Positions 17,001 to 26,051 of a DNA stretch of 56,482 bases are shown piece by piece. The number at the start of each line of letters is the position of its first letter. Position 1 is the first letter of the stretch. Both the position numbers and the translations under genes were made by a program. The notes beneath the pieces were generated by a model. That model saw only the letters and a list, made by a program, of their open reading frames with translations, did no database searches and was not told the DNA's origin. Source of the stretch: Porticoccaceae bacterium (GTDB lineage: Bacteria; Pseudomonadota; Gammaproteobacteria; Pseudomonadales; Porticoccaceae); the NCBI GenBank assembly GCA_029248755.1, contig JAQWIR010000035.1:1-56482 (forward strand), written 5' to 3'.

Positions 17001-19398
17001 TACCATCTCCATCCGTATCTAACCATTCCTGATCATTATCTGGAAATACATCAGAGTTATCGCCTACACCATCAGCATCAGTATCAACCGATTCGCTGGC
17101 ATCATCTGGAAAAACATCAGAGTTATCGCCTACTCCGTCACCGTCTGTATCAGTAGTTTCGTTTGAATTATTTGGAAAAACATCTTCATTATCACCAATC
17201 CCATCTCCATCAGTATCCACTGATTCACTGGAATCATCTGGGAAGGCATCGTCATCATCTAGCACACCATCGCCATCACTATCGACAACACTGTTAAATT
17301 CATCTGACCACACAAGATCATTTGACCCTGATTCATAGACGCGAATGTAATCAACTTCCATTTGGCTTTGGGTAAACCCACTAACTATATTCGGTTCAAT
17401 CGCTACGTTAAGTAAGAGAAAGAATTCTGAATCATAAGGCCATGTATCTGCATTTTTTACAGATGGGTTGTAACGGTAATGCTCTATTCCGTCAATTTTG
17501 AAAATAATTCTACTGGCATTCCAATCCATGCTGTAAGTATGAAATTCTGACGAAATATTAGAAATACTTCGTCCACCATGGTTAATAGTCCCACCATAAC
17601 TTGAGGTGGTATGCATTGCACTCTGAGCATAGCCAGGGTTACTTCCCCAATGTTCTAGGATATCTATCTCACCAACAGCGGGCCAGCTTGTTGTACCATA
17701 GCCCTGTGAGGCCCAATAGGTGCCTGTTTCACTGATACTTTTACCCAGCATCCATACTGCAGGCCATGTACCAGCTCCAACTGGCATTTTCGCCCTAAAT
17801 TCTACAACACCATATTGAAAGGCAAATTTAGAATTAAGACGAGCTGATGTATATTGCTTAGTAACATCCTGATTTGTATAAGCCTCGCTTCTAGCAACAA
17901 TTTTAAGTGTGCCGTCACTTACATATGAATTTTCGGTGCGGTCTGTATAGTGCTGCAGTTCATCATTGAACCAACTATCAGCACTACCATCTCCATTGGT
18001 GTCCTTAGGCAATAATGTTTGATGAAACCACTTAGTTGAGTCAATAGGGACACCATCAACGTCTATATCATTGCCATTAATTGGTGGTTCATCAGCCACT
18101 GCATTGGTTTGAGTTAGACTAAACCAGTTTAGATTCATACCTGCCGAAGCAGCATCAAATCTTATAATATGAGTACCCGAAGTAAGTGCAACAACGCGTC
18201 CTTGTTGTGATTGCCAATTTTGCCAGCCACCCGAAGAAGGAATTGCAAATACGTCTGCATATTGATTATCAACGAATACCCTAAAACCTAGACTACTACC
18301 ATTCTGGCTGGCTGTTCGATAGTTAAAGATATAATTAGAGGTTGAGGGCACATTTACAACATATGTCATTGAGTCAAATGCATCAATATAGCCTATATTT
18401 TGCCCACCACCCGTATCAGTGGTATCTTCGATTTGAATACCATTTTCAAGGCTGAAACACTCTGCTTCAACTTTTATAACACTATTGTTTTGTGACGATG
18501 AACTACAACCGATCTGATTATTATTTCTCGATACTTGAACATTTTTTATAGTTACAGGTATATCACGATTGGTTAAATACAGGATCAATGATTCATAACT
18601 ATTATTAGAGCCCGATGGAATAGCAATTGAATATGTAGTTTCTGTAGAACCACTTACAGTAACTGAGGAAGTATCAAATGCTGGATCTACATCTGGAAAA
18701 GGAAGTTTTTCAAAGCGAAAACGAACACCAATTGCACTATTAGACGATGCAGTGAAGCTAATAACTCCACCATCAGGAAAACTTAAGGGATATATATCAT
18801 CATTAATATTTGCATAACCAGACCAGCTTTCAGCGCCTGAAGGAAATTCAAGTGTCGACTCAGTAATGGTGGCTCCACCAAATGCTGCCCATGATGCTAC
18901 ACCACTAGACCCAGTTCCAGAAGAGGGGTCTGAGGAGCCTGATGGACAGCTGCCATAGGCCACAACGTCCAACACCATATTGGCACTACCAACATCAACA
19001 TAGCGATCACTGTAATCACCTGTAACACAGTTACCTGCAATTAATCCTGCTGAATCCTCAAAACCATCCCAAGTACCATAGGATGGCTGATTACGAAATT
19101 TATAAAGATATGTGGTATTGGATGATAGTATAAGTGTCACAGAATATATATTGTTGCCACTGTTTGATAAAAGATGACCCTCTTGGCCAAGGCTGCCTCC
19201 GGCTACATATACGCCATCGGTATTGATTGTATCTACCGCTGACATATCAACCTGGAAAGTCACAGTGACATTAGAATAAGCAAATCCACTGACTAAAATA
19301 GAAACAAATAGAGTAACTATTTTTACAAAATTAAGAGTTTTATTATTTAAATGGCTTTGAATACTCTGTTTTTCTATTTCAAAATTCATGACTGACAT
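14098..19398 (-). CDS. Secreted multimodular GH16 laminarinase with cohesin-like, dockerin-like and CotH kinase domains
   Basis: The product is 1766 residues. Modules by rough position: signal peptide to 43; module A 44-152 (VTFQVDMS, YLYKFRNQPSYGTWDGFE); module B 170-292; CBM6 310-430; GH16 450-690 with catalytic GEIDILEHWG (Glu577, Asp579, Glu582); thrombospondin-3-like DTDGDG repeats 705-810; cohesin-like 818-965; dockerin-like doublet 968-1080; Ig-like 1090-1163; a beta domain 1166-1258; CotH kinase 1265-1650 (RGRGNSTWG, GPLWDHDLGFGN); and a second module A 1660-1766. The GH16 motif points to endo-beta-1,3-glucan (laminarin) cleavage. Start: a GTG at 19416 opens the frame, but GAGGGA sits correctly before the ATG at 19398, so I use the ATG. 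It is 119 bases downstream of the di-haem oxidoreductase gene on the same strand. Confidence 0.92.
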   Translation of the reverse strand: MSVMNFEIEKQSIQSHLNNKTLNFVKIVTLFVSILVSGFAYSNVTVTFQVDMSAVDTINTDGVYVAGGSLGQEGHLLSNSGNNIYSVTLILSSNTTYLYKFRNQPSYGTWDGFEDSAGLIAGNCVTGDYSDRYVDVGSANMVLDVVAYGSCPSGSSDPSSGTGSSGVASWAAFGGATITESTLEFPSGAESWSGYANINDDIYPLSFPDGGVISFTASSNSAIGVRFRFEKLPFPDVDPAFDTSSVTVSGSTETTYSIAIPSGSNNSYESLILYLTNRDIPVTIKNVQVSRNNNQIGCSSSSQNNSVIKVEAECFSLENGIQIEDTTDTGGGQNIGYIDAFDSMTYVVNVPSTSNYIFNYRTASQNGSSLGFRVFVDNQYADVFAIPSSGGWQNWQSQQGRVVALTSGTHIIRFDAASAGMNLNWFSLTQTNAVADEPPINGNDIDVDGVPIDSTKWFHQTLLPKDTNGDGSADSWFNDELQHYTDRTENSYVSDGTLKIVARSEAYTNQDVTKQYTSARLNSKFAFQYGVVEFRAKMPVGAGTWPAVWMLGKSISETGTYWASQGYGTTSWPAVGEIDILEHWGSNPGYAQSAMHTTSSYGGTINHGGRSISNISSEFHTYSMDWNASRIIFKIDGIEHYRYNPSVKNADTWPYDSEFFLLLNVAIEPNIVSGFTQSQMEVDYIRVYESGSNDLVWSDEFNSVVDSDGDGVLDDDDAFPDDSSESVDTDGDGIGDNEDVFPNNSNETTDTDGDGVGDNSDVFPDDASESVDTDADGVGDNSDVFPDNDQEWLDTDGDGTGDNSDMAPLDPSFTTRSQIVSILNTPTLSPGKQFTLDVNYEVSTNNNKLTGLGLRIHFDSTKLSFTQVSEYIEKDNIFSGSMVELDVDNFDNNQSTDSYVSLAWASVNGDWPNQALPANLFSIDFAVAANVAQQFTEYTTIGFSKSSNSEGFVFAGDDYQLIISPANWDFDKNGTADALSDGLMMLRHAFGLRGEFLVNGAVAQNSPLTNEEVEQSINSSMVIADIDNNGQVDALTDGLLLLRYLFGITGSALIDGAIGQGSTRSTHSDVQQYIQDHMPGQNTEAPDNTAPEITLNGDAAVGLAIGDNYVELGAVANDATDGDVNVIITGSIGTTLGSYTLTYTAIDSAGNSSSVSRTITVDQAPNMGSFKFLRSNNPDLINDVILDINTNTITGRIPVNTSVKQLIASFEHDGTNISVFTTDQENSSTVNDFTQPVVYKISKPSGVSKSYSVDVTKFTGLPIVNITTENFVSIDSKENYVNGTVSVDGGRYISDMDSTAIEIRGRGNSTWGIHPKKPYQMKFASKEEFLDMPEDKKWIFLAEYSDKTLVRNTTAFEMGYISNLDWTPKSEYAEVYINNDYQGTYNITQKVEETNRRVAITNDGYLLEIDQLHRLDDDDVYFSTNSFNVIAIKEPSIDLIDETGLSFTQDPRYTYINSFVNQFEDALFGSNFASTVSGYAAYIDVDSFVDWYLINEIIKNQDARWYSSIFFHLIPGEKIKMGPLWDHDLGFGNVDYDDTEYTYGWWIKQNPWIGRLLQDPNFVTKVRERFNFFRDNQQFILEKIDFHADRLQWSQQENDNKWQTLGQYVWPNPVFYETYQEEVDHLKQWYQDRMDWLESAINSLNGDSQPPADNVSVTFQVDMNLVDTNTEGVYLAGGDLGQTGFLMTDNGSDVWSITIPLQANASYMYKFRNQPSYGTWDGFESGVGLYFGGCSTGTWDDRFIDVGNSDIVIGLVAYGSCTENPF

Positions 19399-19517
19399 TC
19401 TTATTCCCTCACACAATAAGCTTTCTTAAATATATTTCAAGATGTGTCTATTTTTTAATACGGGGTTAATAGGATTAAAGCCCTATAACAGATATTTATT
19501 ATGTTTGTCCTATAAAG

Positions 19518-22500
19518 CTACAAACTCTCTAAAAAGTCAATAACTTGATCTTTTTGACTCGATGAAAGCGCTTGATATGCATCTTTAGAATCCAACGCTT
19601 CGCCACCATGCCAACGAATAGCCTCGTCAATGGAACGTGCACGACCATCATGTAAATAACCGATACGATTTATATCATTGGAATCTCTTGATTCAGATAT
19701 TAAGTCATTGCCTTTTGCATCACCTAACATTACGTTTTTAACCAGACCTAGACCCCATAATGGCGCTGTTCTCCATTCGGAACCGCTGGCATTTCCTTCG
19801 GCAAGATTATCCGCTAATCCAGGGCCCATATCATGTAGTAGTAAATCTGTATATGGATAAATTGTTTGACCTCGAAGCTCTGCTAGTGGGTGGAAGTCAC
19901 CTGTCACAATAGATGGCCTATGACAGCCAGCACAACCTATTTCTTCAAATAGAGTTTCACCTGTTTGATTATTGTAGTTACGTCGTGCACCTACGCCCAA
20001 TAGTGAGATATATTTAACTATGTCTTGAATGTGGTTATCAGCTAACTCAGCGCCAGAATTTCCACAATTTGATTGCTCACTACCACAATCTGGATTGGGT
20101 AAGGCTGATGTCATAACACCCATATCTGTGTTTAAGGCTGATTCAATTTGGTTTTTGACGCTAAAAGTACCCGCTTTGTAGCCAAAGCGCCCCAATCTTG
20201 TAACACCACTAACTGGGTCTTCAACCAGTGAAGCATGACCTGAAATACCATCTTGGTTTTCATCGGTTTCATCAACCCAAGCTAGAATTGTTGACTCATC
20301 AATAGCCTCTAGAAGCCCCATACCAACAATTTGAGGGGCAATTCGAGCAGAAAATTGTGGTGGCGTACCAATAGAAAATTGATAATTTGGAGAACGCAAA
20401 CCGTTATCAAGTTCTGTCCATTGACCCAATTTTACAGTGCCCTCAGAAGTACCTGAGCCTAATTTTTCTGGCTGCAAGACTCGGCCTATTGAGCTGAGGG
20501 GCTCACCATTTTCATTGCCTACTCTAAATACCCATTTTTCAAGCTCTTCGCCAACATCCGCTACCAAAGCCTTACCATTTCTGACATGGCATGAAGCGCA
20601 AGATTCACCTATATAACGATTACCCGCTTTTCCTGCCTGTTCTGTCCAAGCTGGATTATCATGACGTTCACCATGAACACCATCAACAAAACTTGTATGG
20701 TGAAGCCGACGCCCTCTGACAAATGGCTGTGCGTTACCTGGGCTCATATTGGTCGCCATTTGCATAAAGCGACCTGCAGGTTCATTGGTGTAGTTATAAC
20801 CTAATGTGGTTTTACCGCCACTCAAACCTTTTGATGGGATGGGTGTGCCATCTTGCTGAGCAGTTTGCCATTCAAAGGGATGGATCCCCTGCTCGCCTAT
20901 TACGTAAACAAAACTAGTGCCATAGTAATTTTTACGAGATCCAGCCGGAGGATTAAGTAGAAACATACTGGCCTCAAACTCCATATTCATACCTGTTTGA
21001 AGTGTCTCCTGTATCTGACCGCCCAACTGCCACCGACTGACAATGCTTAGAGTATATTTATGCTGACCACCCTCGGAGCTGGTTTTAACAAAGTTATCGT
21101 CCCATGTACCGGACCCGTGGTAGCCAACACCGGGCTCATTGGGATTAGCCTGTTGGCCTATTGGCTGTGGATTAAACCAAAACTGACCGGTTGTTGATGC
21201 GCCTGAATACCATACTCTAAATTCTTTGGCGCCTAACTTAGCTTCGGTAATCCAAGTCACTTTAATAAGACTTTGACCATTTGGCACATAGTCCTCAAGC
21301 TGAATGCGCATGGTTCTATACTCCCAATAATGGGCAAGATAGTGATCGTAGTGGTCTTGAAACCCAGAATCTTTGGCATGTCTGTCTCTACCTCTATCTG
21401 CCAAGCGCGTTACTACAGCTCCATCATCTCTGATAAAAGAAACAATAGGCTCAAGTTCTGTACTATCGTTATATAGCTTATTTATTTGGCCAATATTGCC
21501 ATATTCAATTGAATGCCACCCGCTAACATTGTCGCCCGCTCTTTCGTCAGGTGCTTGATCACCGGCATAGAAATAAAGGGGTCGACCCTGATAGGTCACT
21601 TGTTTTGTTCCATCATCTCTATCTATTGAACCAAGATTTGAAATACCTGAAGCTGAATCATCATTAACATAGACAGGCGGCCAAGCAGAAGCACAACCAT
21701 CATAGCAATTGCTTACACCTCCAGAAATTGGATCGCTATCAAAAACATAAACAACAAATTGTGGCTTATCAGAATTTGCGCCACCCACTAGCAAACCATT
21801 TGCCGAAGAAATTTCATCTGATGGCTCAACTATGATTGGCTCAACTTCATTGTTTTGATCAAGCTGATCATCATTAGCTTGATCATCAGGGTTATCATTT
21901 AAATCAGAGCTACTATCACTATCACTATTACTATTACTGTCACTATCACCAGCATTTGAATTAGATTCATTACAAACTGCATTAGTAGGCACAGAAATAT
22001 TTCTTAAAATCCAATTTCCACCCGTGCTGAGTTTACTCCAAAGAATATTAAGAGACTCATTGGCTGGCATAGATCCAGACCATGTAAGAATTTTACCTAT
22101 AGTCTCGTTATCGCTTGATGGATCGTCAGCAATACTTGCACCAGTGGAGCTTTCTACTAATAGAAAATCAACTGGATCACTATCGCTGGCAGTTATAGCT
22201 ACTCGAAGGCTATTGTCGTTTATATTTTCAATTGTTAAATCAATGGCCGTTGCTGACTCTGCTTGCATTTTCAAATGGTAAGCCGTAGTTGCACAGTAGT
22301 CTGAATCAGGCCCAGTTTGAACGAGTTCATCGTCAGAAGAATTTTGATCTGTGTCAGTGGGATTAGAAACATCATCGTTGCTATCTATATCAGAATCATT
22401 GTCAGCGGCATTAGTATTGGGCATAAAATCAGCTAGATATTGACTAACTTCTTCAGCTGAACTTCTTGAGGCTGAAGTTGCAGTAGCGCCGCTGATAAGA

Positions 22501-22835
22501 AGCTCATTTGTGAGCCCAAATAGATAACGAAGAAGAAGTAAGCCATCAGTTAAGGCATCAGTCTGTCCGTCAGCATCAATGTCGGTAATATTGCTAGCTG
22601 AGGCTATTTCTGATTCAACCTGCGAAGCAGTCATTATTGAGTCATTCGATAAAGCACCGTTTACTAGGCTTTCTCCTCTTAACTCGAAAGTATATCTAAG
22701 CATCAACAAGCCATCAGTTAACGCATCAGCGTTTCCATCACGATCAAAATCCCAGCTCGAATGACTGTTATTGGCAAAACTACTAAGACTTATTAGGTAT
22801 AAACCAAAAAGTCCAATAGGGATTAATCGAAGCAT
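19518..22835 (-). CDS. Secreted dockerin-like di-haem oxidoreductase (DHOR/DUF1111) with COG4315-type repeat
   Basis: This 1105-residue exported protein has a signal peptide of about 21 residues and a dockerin-like doublet at 28-138. A Ser/Asp/Asn linker is followed by an unassigned beta module (180-288), then another acidic linker. At about 345-445 is a domain like the secreted repeat of COG4315 ([28 protein letters not shown]). From about 460 to the end it resembles the DHOR family of di-haem thiol-oxidoreductase/peroxidase-like proteins, with haem motifs CASCH (746-750) and CAGCH (968-972) and the [15 protein letters not shown] signature near the end. It would act outside the inner membrane and needs cytochrome c maturation. 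Its ribosome-binding site AAAAGG is good. The substrate is unknown; proximity to glucanases suggests a polysaccharide-linked redox role. Confidence 0.85.
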   Translation of the reverse strand: MLRLIPIGLFGLYLISLSSFANNSHSSWDFDRDGNADALTDGLLMLRYTFELRGESLVNGALSNDSIMTASQVESEIASASNITDIDADGQTDALTDGLLLLRYLFGLTNELLISGATATSASRSSAEEVSQYLADFMPNTNAADNDSDIDSNDDVSNPTDTDQNSSDDELVQTGPDSDYCATTAYHLKMQAESATAIDLTIENINDNSLRVAITASDSDPVDFLLVESSTGASIADDPSSDNETIGKILTWSGSMPANESLNILWSKLSTGGNWILRNISVPTNAVCNESNSNAGDSDSNSNSDSDSSSDLNDNPDDQANDDQLDQNNEVEPIIVEPSDEISSANGLLVGGANSDKPQFVVYVFDSDPISGGVSNCYDGCASAWPPVYVNDDSASGISNLGSIDRDDGTKQVTYQGRPLYFYAGDQAPDERAGDNVSGWHSIEYGNIGQINKLYNDSTELEPIVSFIRDDGAVVTRLADRGRDRHAKDSGFQDHYDHYLAHYWEYRTMRIQLEDYVPNGQSLIKVTWITEAKLGAKEFRVWYSGASTTGQFWFNPQPIGQQANPNEPGVGYHGSGTWDDNFVKTSSEGGQHKYTLSIVSRWQLGGQIQETLQTGMNMEFEASMFLLNPPAGSRKNYYGTSFVYVIGEQGIHPFEWQTAQQDGTPIPSKGLSGGKTTLGYNYTNEPAGRFMQMATNMSPGNAQPFVRGRRLHHTSFVDGVHGERHDNPAWTEQAGKAGNRYIGESCASCHVRNGKALVADVGEELEKWVFRVGNENGEPLSSIGRVLQPEKLGSGTSEGTVKLGQWTELDNGLRSPNYQFSIGTPPQFSARIAPQIVGMGLLEAIDESTILAWVDETDENQDGISGHASLVEDPVSGVTRLGRFGYKAGTFSVKNQIESALNTDMGVMTSALPNPDCGSEQSNCGNSGAELADNHIQDIVKYISLLGVGARRNYNNQTGETLFEEIGCAGCHRPSIVTGDFHPLAELRGQTIYPYTDLLLHDMGPGLADNLAEGNASGSEWRTAPLWGLGLVKNVMLGDAKGNDLISESRDSNDINRIGYLHDGRARSIDEAIRWHGGEALDSKDAYQALSSSQKDQVIDFLESL

Positions 22836-23188
22836 ACAAAAACCTTTTAATACTTTTATATTAGTATATTAATGCATTTGGTTGACTTTAAAAATGCTTA
22901 AAAGCTATATTAAAGCTTAATTTGTGACCTTTTGGTCGTGTAAGCAGTGTTTGTGACAATATAGTTTAATGAACATATCATGTCGTCCGAATAGCACAAT
23001 TCATACTCGAAAGATTTACCCAAACAAGCATTTTTTAACACAGCTTGTTTTGACTGACCTGAAAGGCTAACGCTAATATGTCTCATTGGTAACATATTAA
23101 TAAACTATAACTTTGATACAATTTTGTATGATATAAGTACAGATATGATAAAAAATACGGCTCTTCGACCCCAATAGGAAGTGTTCTT
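22836..23188. promoter_or_regulatory. Divergent intergenic region between oxidoreductase and scaffoldin-like genes
   Basis: These 353 AT-rich bases separate two divergent dockerin-like genes and must hold promoters for both. An open frame of 61 codons exists on the minus strand (22910-23095), but it has no ribosome-binding site or recognisable content. A good site (AGGAAGTG) precedes the rightward gene. No clear operator palindrome was found by eye. Confidence 0.5.
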
Positions 23189-25072
23189 ATGTCTTTAATA
23201 AAAAAATTAGGCTATACGCTTAAAATATATTTAGCCTTGGCAGTAATGCTAGGTACGACTTCATTTGCCAACAGCGCATACCAATATAAAGATTATGACT
23301 TTTATGATCCTTATGATGAAATTGAGTATGACTCAGAAAAAGAAGATATCTATTACAATGATAATGAGATGTTATCTTTATCTGAAAAACATCAGGGTGC
23401 CGAAACATGGGATGATTACTATGCAGAAGCTGATCATATCTATTCCGATATACCAAAAGGTTTCAAAAAGAGATTAAGAAATTTTTTCGATTTTATCCGT
23501 TCATATAGATTGGTGATAGAAGATATTGGCAAAGACTGGCACGCCTATGAGTGGGATTATGAAGATGATGATCATCATGAAGATAATGATGATAATTTTG
23601 ACGGTTCTATTTCAATTCAGCTTACTAAAGCATTTGGTGGTGCAACCTATGATGAAGGTTTATCTTCTTATGTAATTCCCTCAACCGCAAATGATAAGTC
23701 TGGATTTCGCGGAAGATTTCATGACTATTTCCCCTTAAATTTTGAAGATGGCGGTCAAATTCACTTCACTGCTACTTCAGAACAGCCAGCAAATATTACT
23801 TTTTGGTTAAAATCTAAATTCAAGCGCCATAAAAATATTAAGACAGATAGTATCTTAGTCAGCGGCGAATGTGCTACTTACTCAGTTGATATATCGTCTA
23901 ATAAACGCTCCGTCTACAAAGCGTTATATATGTTTATAACGGAACGTGACATCCCCGTTAGTATTGGTGAAATAGTGATCGGAAACGACATACCCTCCTG
24001 TGACCAAGAATCCAATGATCTTGATGACGGGGATACCGACGGTTCTGATACAGACGGCTCTAATACCGATGGTTCAGATACAGACGGTTCTGATAGCGAT
24101 GATTCAGATACAGACGGGTCTAATACCGATGGTTCAGATACAGACGGCTCTAATACCGATGATTCAGATACTGACGGCTCTGATACAGACGGTTCTAATA
24201 CTGATGGCTCTGATACCGACGGATCAGACGACACCAGCAATGAAACAACAAAACCAGTCCAAAGAATCACTGTTTCTAATCAACCTACTGGGCTTTTAGG
24301 TGATATAGCTCAAATTGAAGTGACCTATGATGCTAGCACCAACAATAATCAGCTGTCAGGTATAGGCTTGCGTATCCATTTTGATAGCACTGTACTAACA
24401 TTTAATGCCGTAAGTAATGTTCTACAGCAAGATAACATCGTCAATGGCGAAGGCCCAATAAATGATGTGGATGATTTTGATAATGATCCACAGACCGATA
24501 GCTTTATTTCATTTGGCTGGGCATCATTGTTTAATAACTGGCCTAATACGGAGTTACCCTCTGTATTAATGAATATTACCTTCGGTGTTTCGGCTTCTGT
24601 TGATCTTAATAGCGTAAATTCAACGCAAATTAACTTTTCAGATATAACCACGTCGACTGGCTATGAATTTGAAACAGTTAACCTAAATCTTGAACTTACT
24701 GAGACAGAATCTACATGGGATTTTGATGGTAATGGAGATGCCGACGCCCTAACCGATGGTTTAATTATGATGCGTTATTCCTTTGGTCTTCGTGGCGATT
24801 CTATGGCAGATAATGTTATGGCAGCTAACTCAGTCATGTCTGCACCTCAAGTTGAGGAAAGAATACAAAAGTCGATGCAAATAGCTGATATTGATAATGA
24901 CGGTAATGTAGATGCACTCACTGATGGATTAATATTGCTAAGACACTTATTTGCAATAGAAGATGAAAATTTAACGCATGGCGCAATTGGTATCAGTGCT
25001 ACTAGAAAAACAAGGACTGCTATTAAACAGCATTTAAATAAACATATGCCCAAGAAAAAGCAAAAGGATTAA
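23189..25072 (+). CDS. Scaffoldin-like secreted protein: module B, acidic linker, cohesin-like, dockerin-like
   Basis: This 627-residue exported protein has no visible catalytic domain. After a signal peptide (about 1-27) comes an extremely acidic, Tyr-rich stretch (28-140). A homologue of module B of the GH16 protein follows (about 145-272: AFGGATYDEG, FPLNFEDGGQIHFTAT, ITERDIPVSI). Next is a linker of thirteen 5-residue DTDGS-type repeats (282-346), a cohesin-like domain (about 352-500, GIGLRIHFDSTVLTFNAV) and a dockerin-like doublet (511-623). Binding module plus cohesin plus dockerin, without an enzyme, is the layout of a cellulosome scaffoldin. Assembly is inferred, not shown. It is divergent from the oxidoreductase and ends in a strong terminator. 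Confidence 0.8.
   Translation: MSLIKKLGYTLKIYLALAVMLGTTSFANSAYQYKDYDFYDPYDEIEYDSEKEDIYYNDNEMLSLSEKHQGAETWDDYYAEADHIYSDIPKGFKKRLRNFFDFIRSYRLVIEDIGKDWHAYEWDYEDDDHHEDNDDNFDGSISIQLTKAFGGATYDEGLSSYVIPSTANDKSGFRGRFHDYFPLNFEDGGQIHFTATSEQPANITFWLKSKFKRHKNIKTDSILVSGECATYSVDISSNKRSVYKALYMFITERDIPVSIGEIVIGNDIPSCDQESNDLDDGDTDGSDTDGSNTDGSDTDGSDSDDSDTDGSNTDGSDTDGSNTDDSDTDGSDTDGSNTDGSDTDGSDDTSNETTKPVQRITVSNQPTGLLGDIAQIEVTYDASTNNNQLSGIGLRIHFDSTVLTFNAVSNVLQQDNIVNGEGPINDVDDFDNDPQTDSFISFGWASLFNNWPNTELPSVLMNITFGVSASVDLNSVNSTQINFSDITTSTGYEFETVNLNLELTETESTWDFDGNGDADALTDGLIMMRYSFGLRGDSMADNVMAANSVMSAPQVEERIQKSMQIADIDNDGNVDALTDGLILLRHLFAIEDENLTHGAIGISATRKTRTAIKQHLNKHMPKKKQKD
24032..24226 (+). repeat. In-frame 15-bp tandem repeat (13 units) encoding a DTDGS linker
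   Basis: Thirteen units of 15 bases encode DTDGS or close variants (NTDGS, DSDDS, NTDDS). Codon variation between units argues against very recent expansion, but the tract could still change length by slippage without breaking the frame. It separates the binding-like module from the cohesin-like module. Confidence 0.9.
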
Positions 25073-25108
25073 TACATAAACTCATACCAATTTGCTTCAA
25101 TATTCATT

Positions 25109-25136
25109 AAAAAAGGCTCCTAGAGGAGCCTTTTTT
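25109..25136. terminator. Bidirectional intrinsic terminator
   Basis: AAAAAAGGCTCC and GGAGCCTTTTTT flank the tetraloop TAGA: a perfect 12-bp stem with A and T runs. It serves both the scaffoldin-like gene (rightward) and tRNA-Arg (leftward). Confidence 0.92.
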
Positions 25137-25162
25137 AATTTAAATCTTTAATCATTGAGAAA

Positions 25163-25238
25163 TGGCGTCTCGTGAGGGACTCGAACCCCCAGCAGTCGCT
25201 TAGGAGGCGACGGATTTATCCTGTTAATCGAACGAGAC
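25163..25238 (-). tRNA. tRNA-Arg(CCU)
   Basis: The tRNA is 76 nt with encoded CCA. The acceptor GTCTCGT/ACGAGAC pairs fully, the D-stem is GATT/AATC, the anticodon stem GTCGC/GCGAC holds loop CTCCTAA with anticodon CCT (complement of 25202-25204), and the T-arm is GGGGG TTCGAGT CCCTC. A TATAAT-like -10 box lies about 10 bases upstream. Its 3' end faces the accessory block to the left. Confidence 0.95.
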
Positions 25239-25338
25239 TTACTCTTATTATATTCTTACATCAAACAAATTCCATTAAACACTGTTTGTTTCTTGTAGTT
25301 TATTAACCCTATGGCTTTAAATCCGTTACAATTTCTAA

Positions 25339-26049
25339 ATGAATTTACTACTCCTAAAATCTAGCCAAATTAATGGTACCGAAGCTACTGTAACGGGCCG
25401 TCAATTAGAGCATCTTAATAGCGTTCATCAGGTAGATGAAGGAGCATCGGTGCGCGCGGGTGAAGTTAATGGCTTAATGGGAGTTGGCCTTATTAAATCC
25501 ATTAATACTAAGCATGCGGTTTTGGATATTAACCTAGACACCCCTGCTCCTGCGGCAATTCCTCTTAAGCTTATTATGGCCATGCCTAGACCTAAGATGT
25601 TGCGACGTTGCTTGCAATCAATAAGCTCACTTGGGGTTAAAGAAATCTATCTTATAAATTCCAAGCGAGTGGAAAAAAGTTTTTGGCAGACGCCGTTTCT
25701 TTCTGATGAGGCTATACAAAATGAGTTGATTTTGGGGTTGGAACAGTCGCGGGATACAATTTTACCAAAGGTTTATTTGCGCAAACTGTTTAAGCCGTTT
25801 GTTGAAGATGAATTGGGTGATTTAATTAAAAATACTAAGGCTTTGGTGGCTCACCCCAGTGGAACACACAACTGCCCTATTGATATACAAAAGCCAACCA
25901 CTCTAGTAGTTGGGCCTGAGGGCGGATTTATTCCCTATGAAATTGAAAAAATGAAAGAAGTGGGTGTTGAAGCCGTAACCATTGGACCACGTATTTTAAG
26001 GGTTGAAACCGCGATACCTACGCTAATATCACGCTTATTTCCCGGCTAG
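25339..26049 (+). CDS. rsmE: 16S rRNA (uracil1498-N3)-methyltransferase RsmE
   Basis: This 236-residue SPOUT-family methyltransferase modifies U1498 in the ribosomal decoding centre. It has an N-terminal PUA-like domain (about 1-70) and a C-terminal knotted domain with the SAM-binding motifs TTLVVGPEGGF and TIGPRILRVETA near the end. Length is normal for the family (about 240). It is the first core gene right of the accessory block and converges on ygiQ with 2 bases between stops, so neither has room for a conventional terminator. Confidence 0.95.
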   Translation: MNLLLLKSSQINGTEATVTGRQLEHLNSVHQVDEGASVRAGEVNGLMGVGLIKSINTKHAVLDINLDTPAPAAIPLKLIMAMPRPKMLRRCLQSISSLGVKEIYLINSKRVEKSFWQTPFLSDEAIQNELILGLEQSRDTILPKVYLRKLFKPFVEDELGDLIKNTKALVAHPSGTHNCPIDIQKPTTLVVGPEGGFIPYEIEKMKEVGVEAVTIGPRILRVETAIPTLISRLFPG

Positions 26050-26051
26050 AA

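Noticed and set aside
22910-23095. 61-codon frame in the divergent oxidoreductase/scaffoldin gap
   Set aside because: No ribosome-binding site, no recognisable domain, and it occupies the region that must hold two promoters.
24032-24226. Regular 15-bp repeats considered as a possible CRISPR or satellite
   Set aside because: They lie in frame inside a gene and encode a DTDGS linker; there are no spacers.
6426-25162. Classical integrative element between tRNA-Ser and tRNA-Arg
   Set aside because: No integrase, transposase or clear attL/attR pair was seen. The tRNA-tail repeats are at one end only, so I report an accessory block, not a mobile element.
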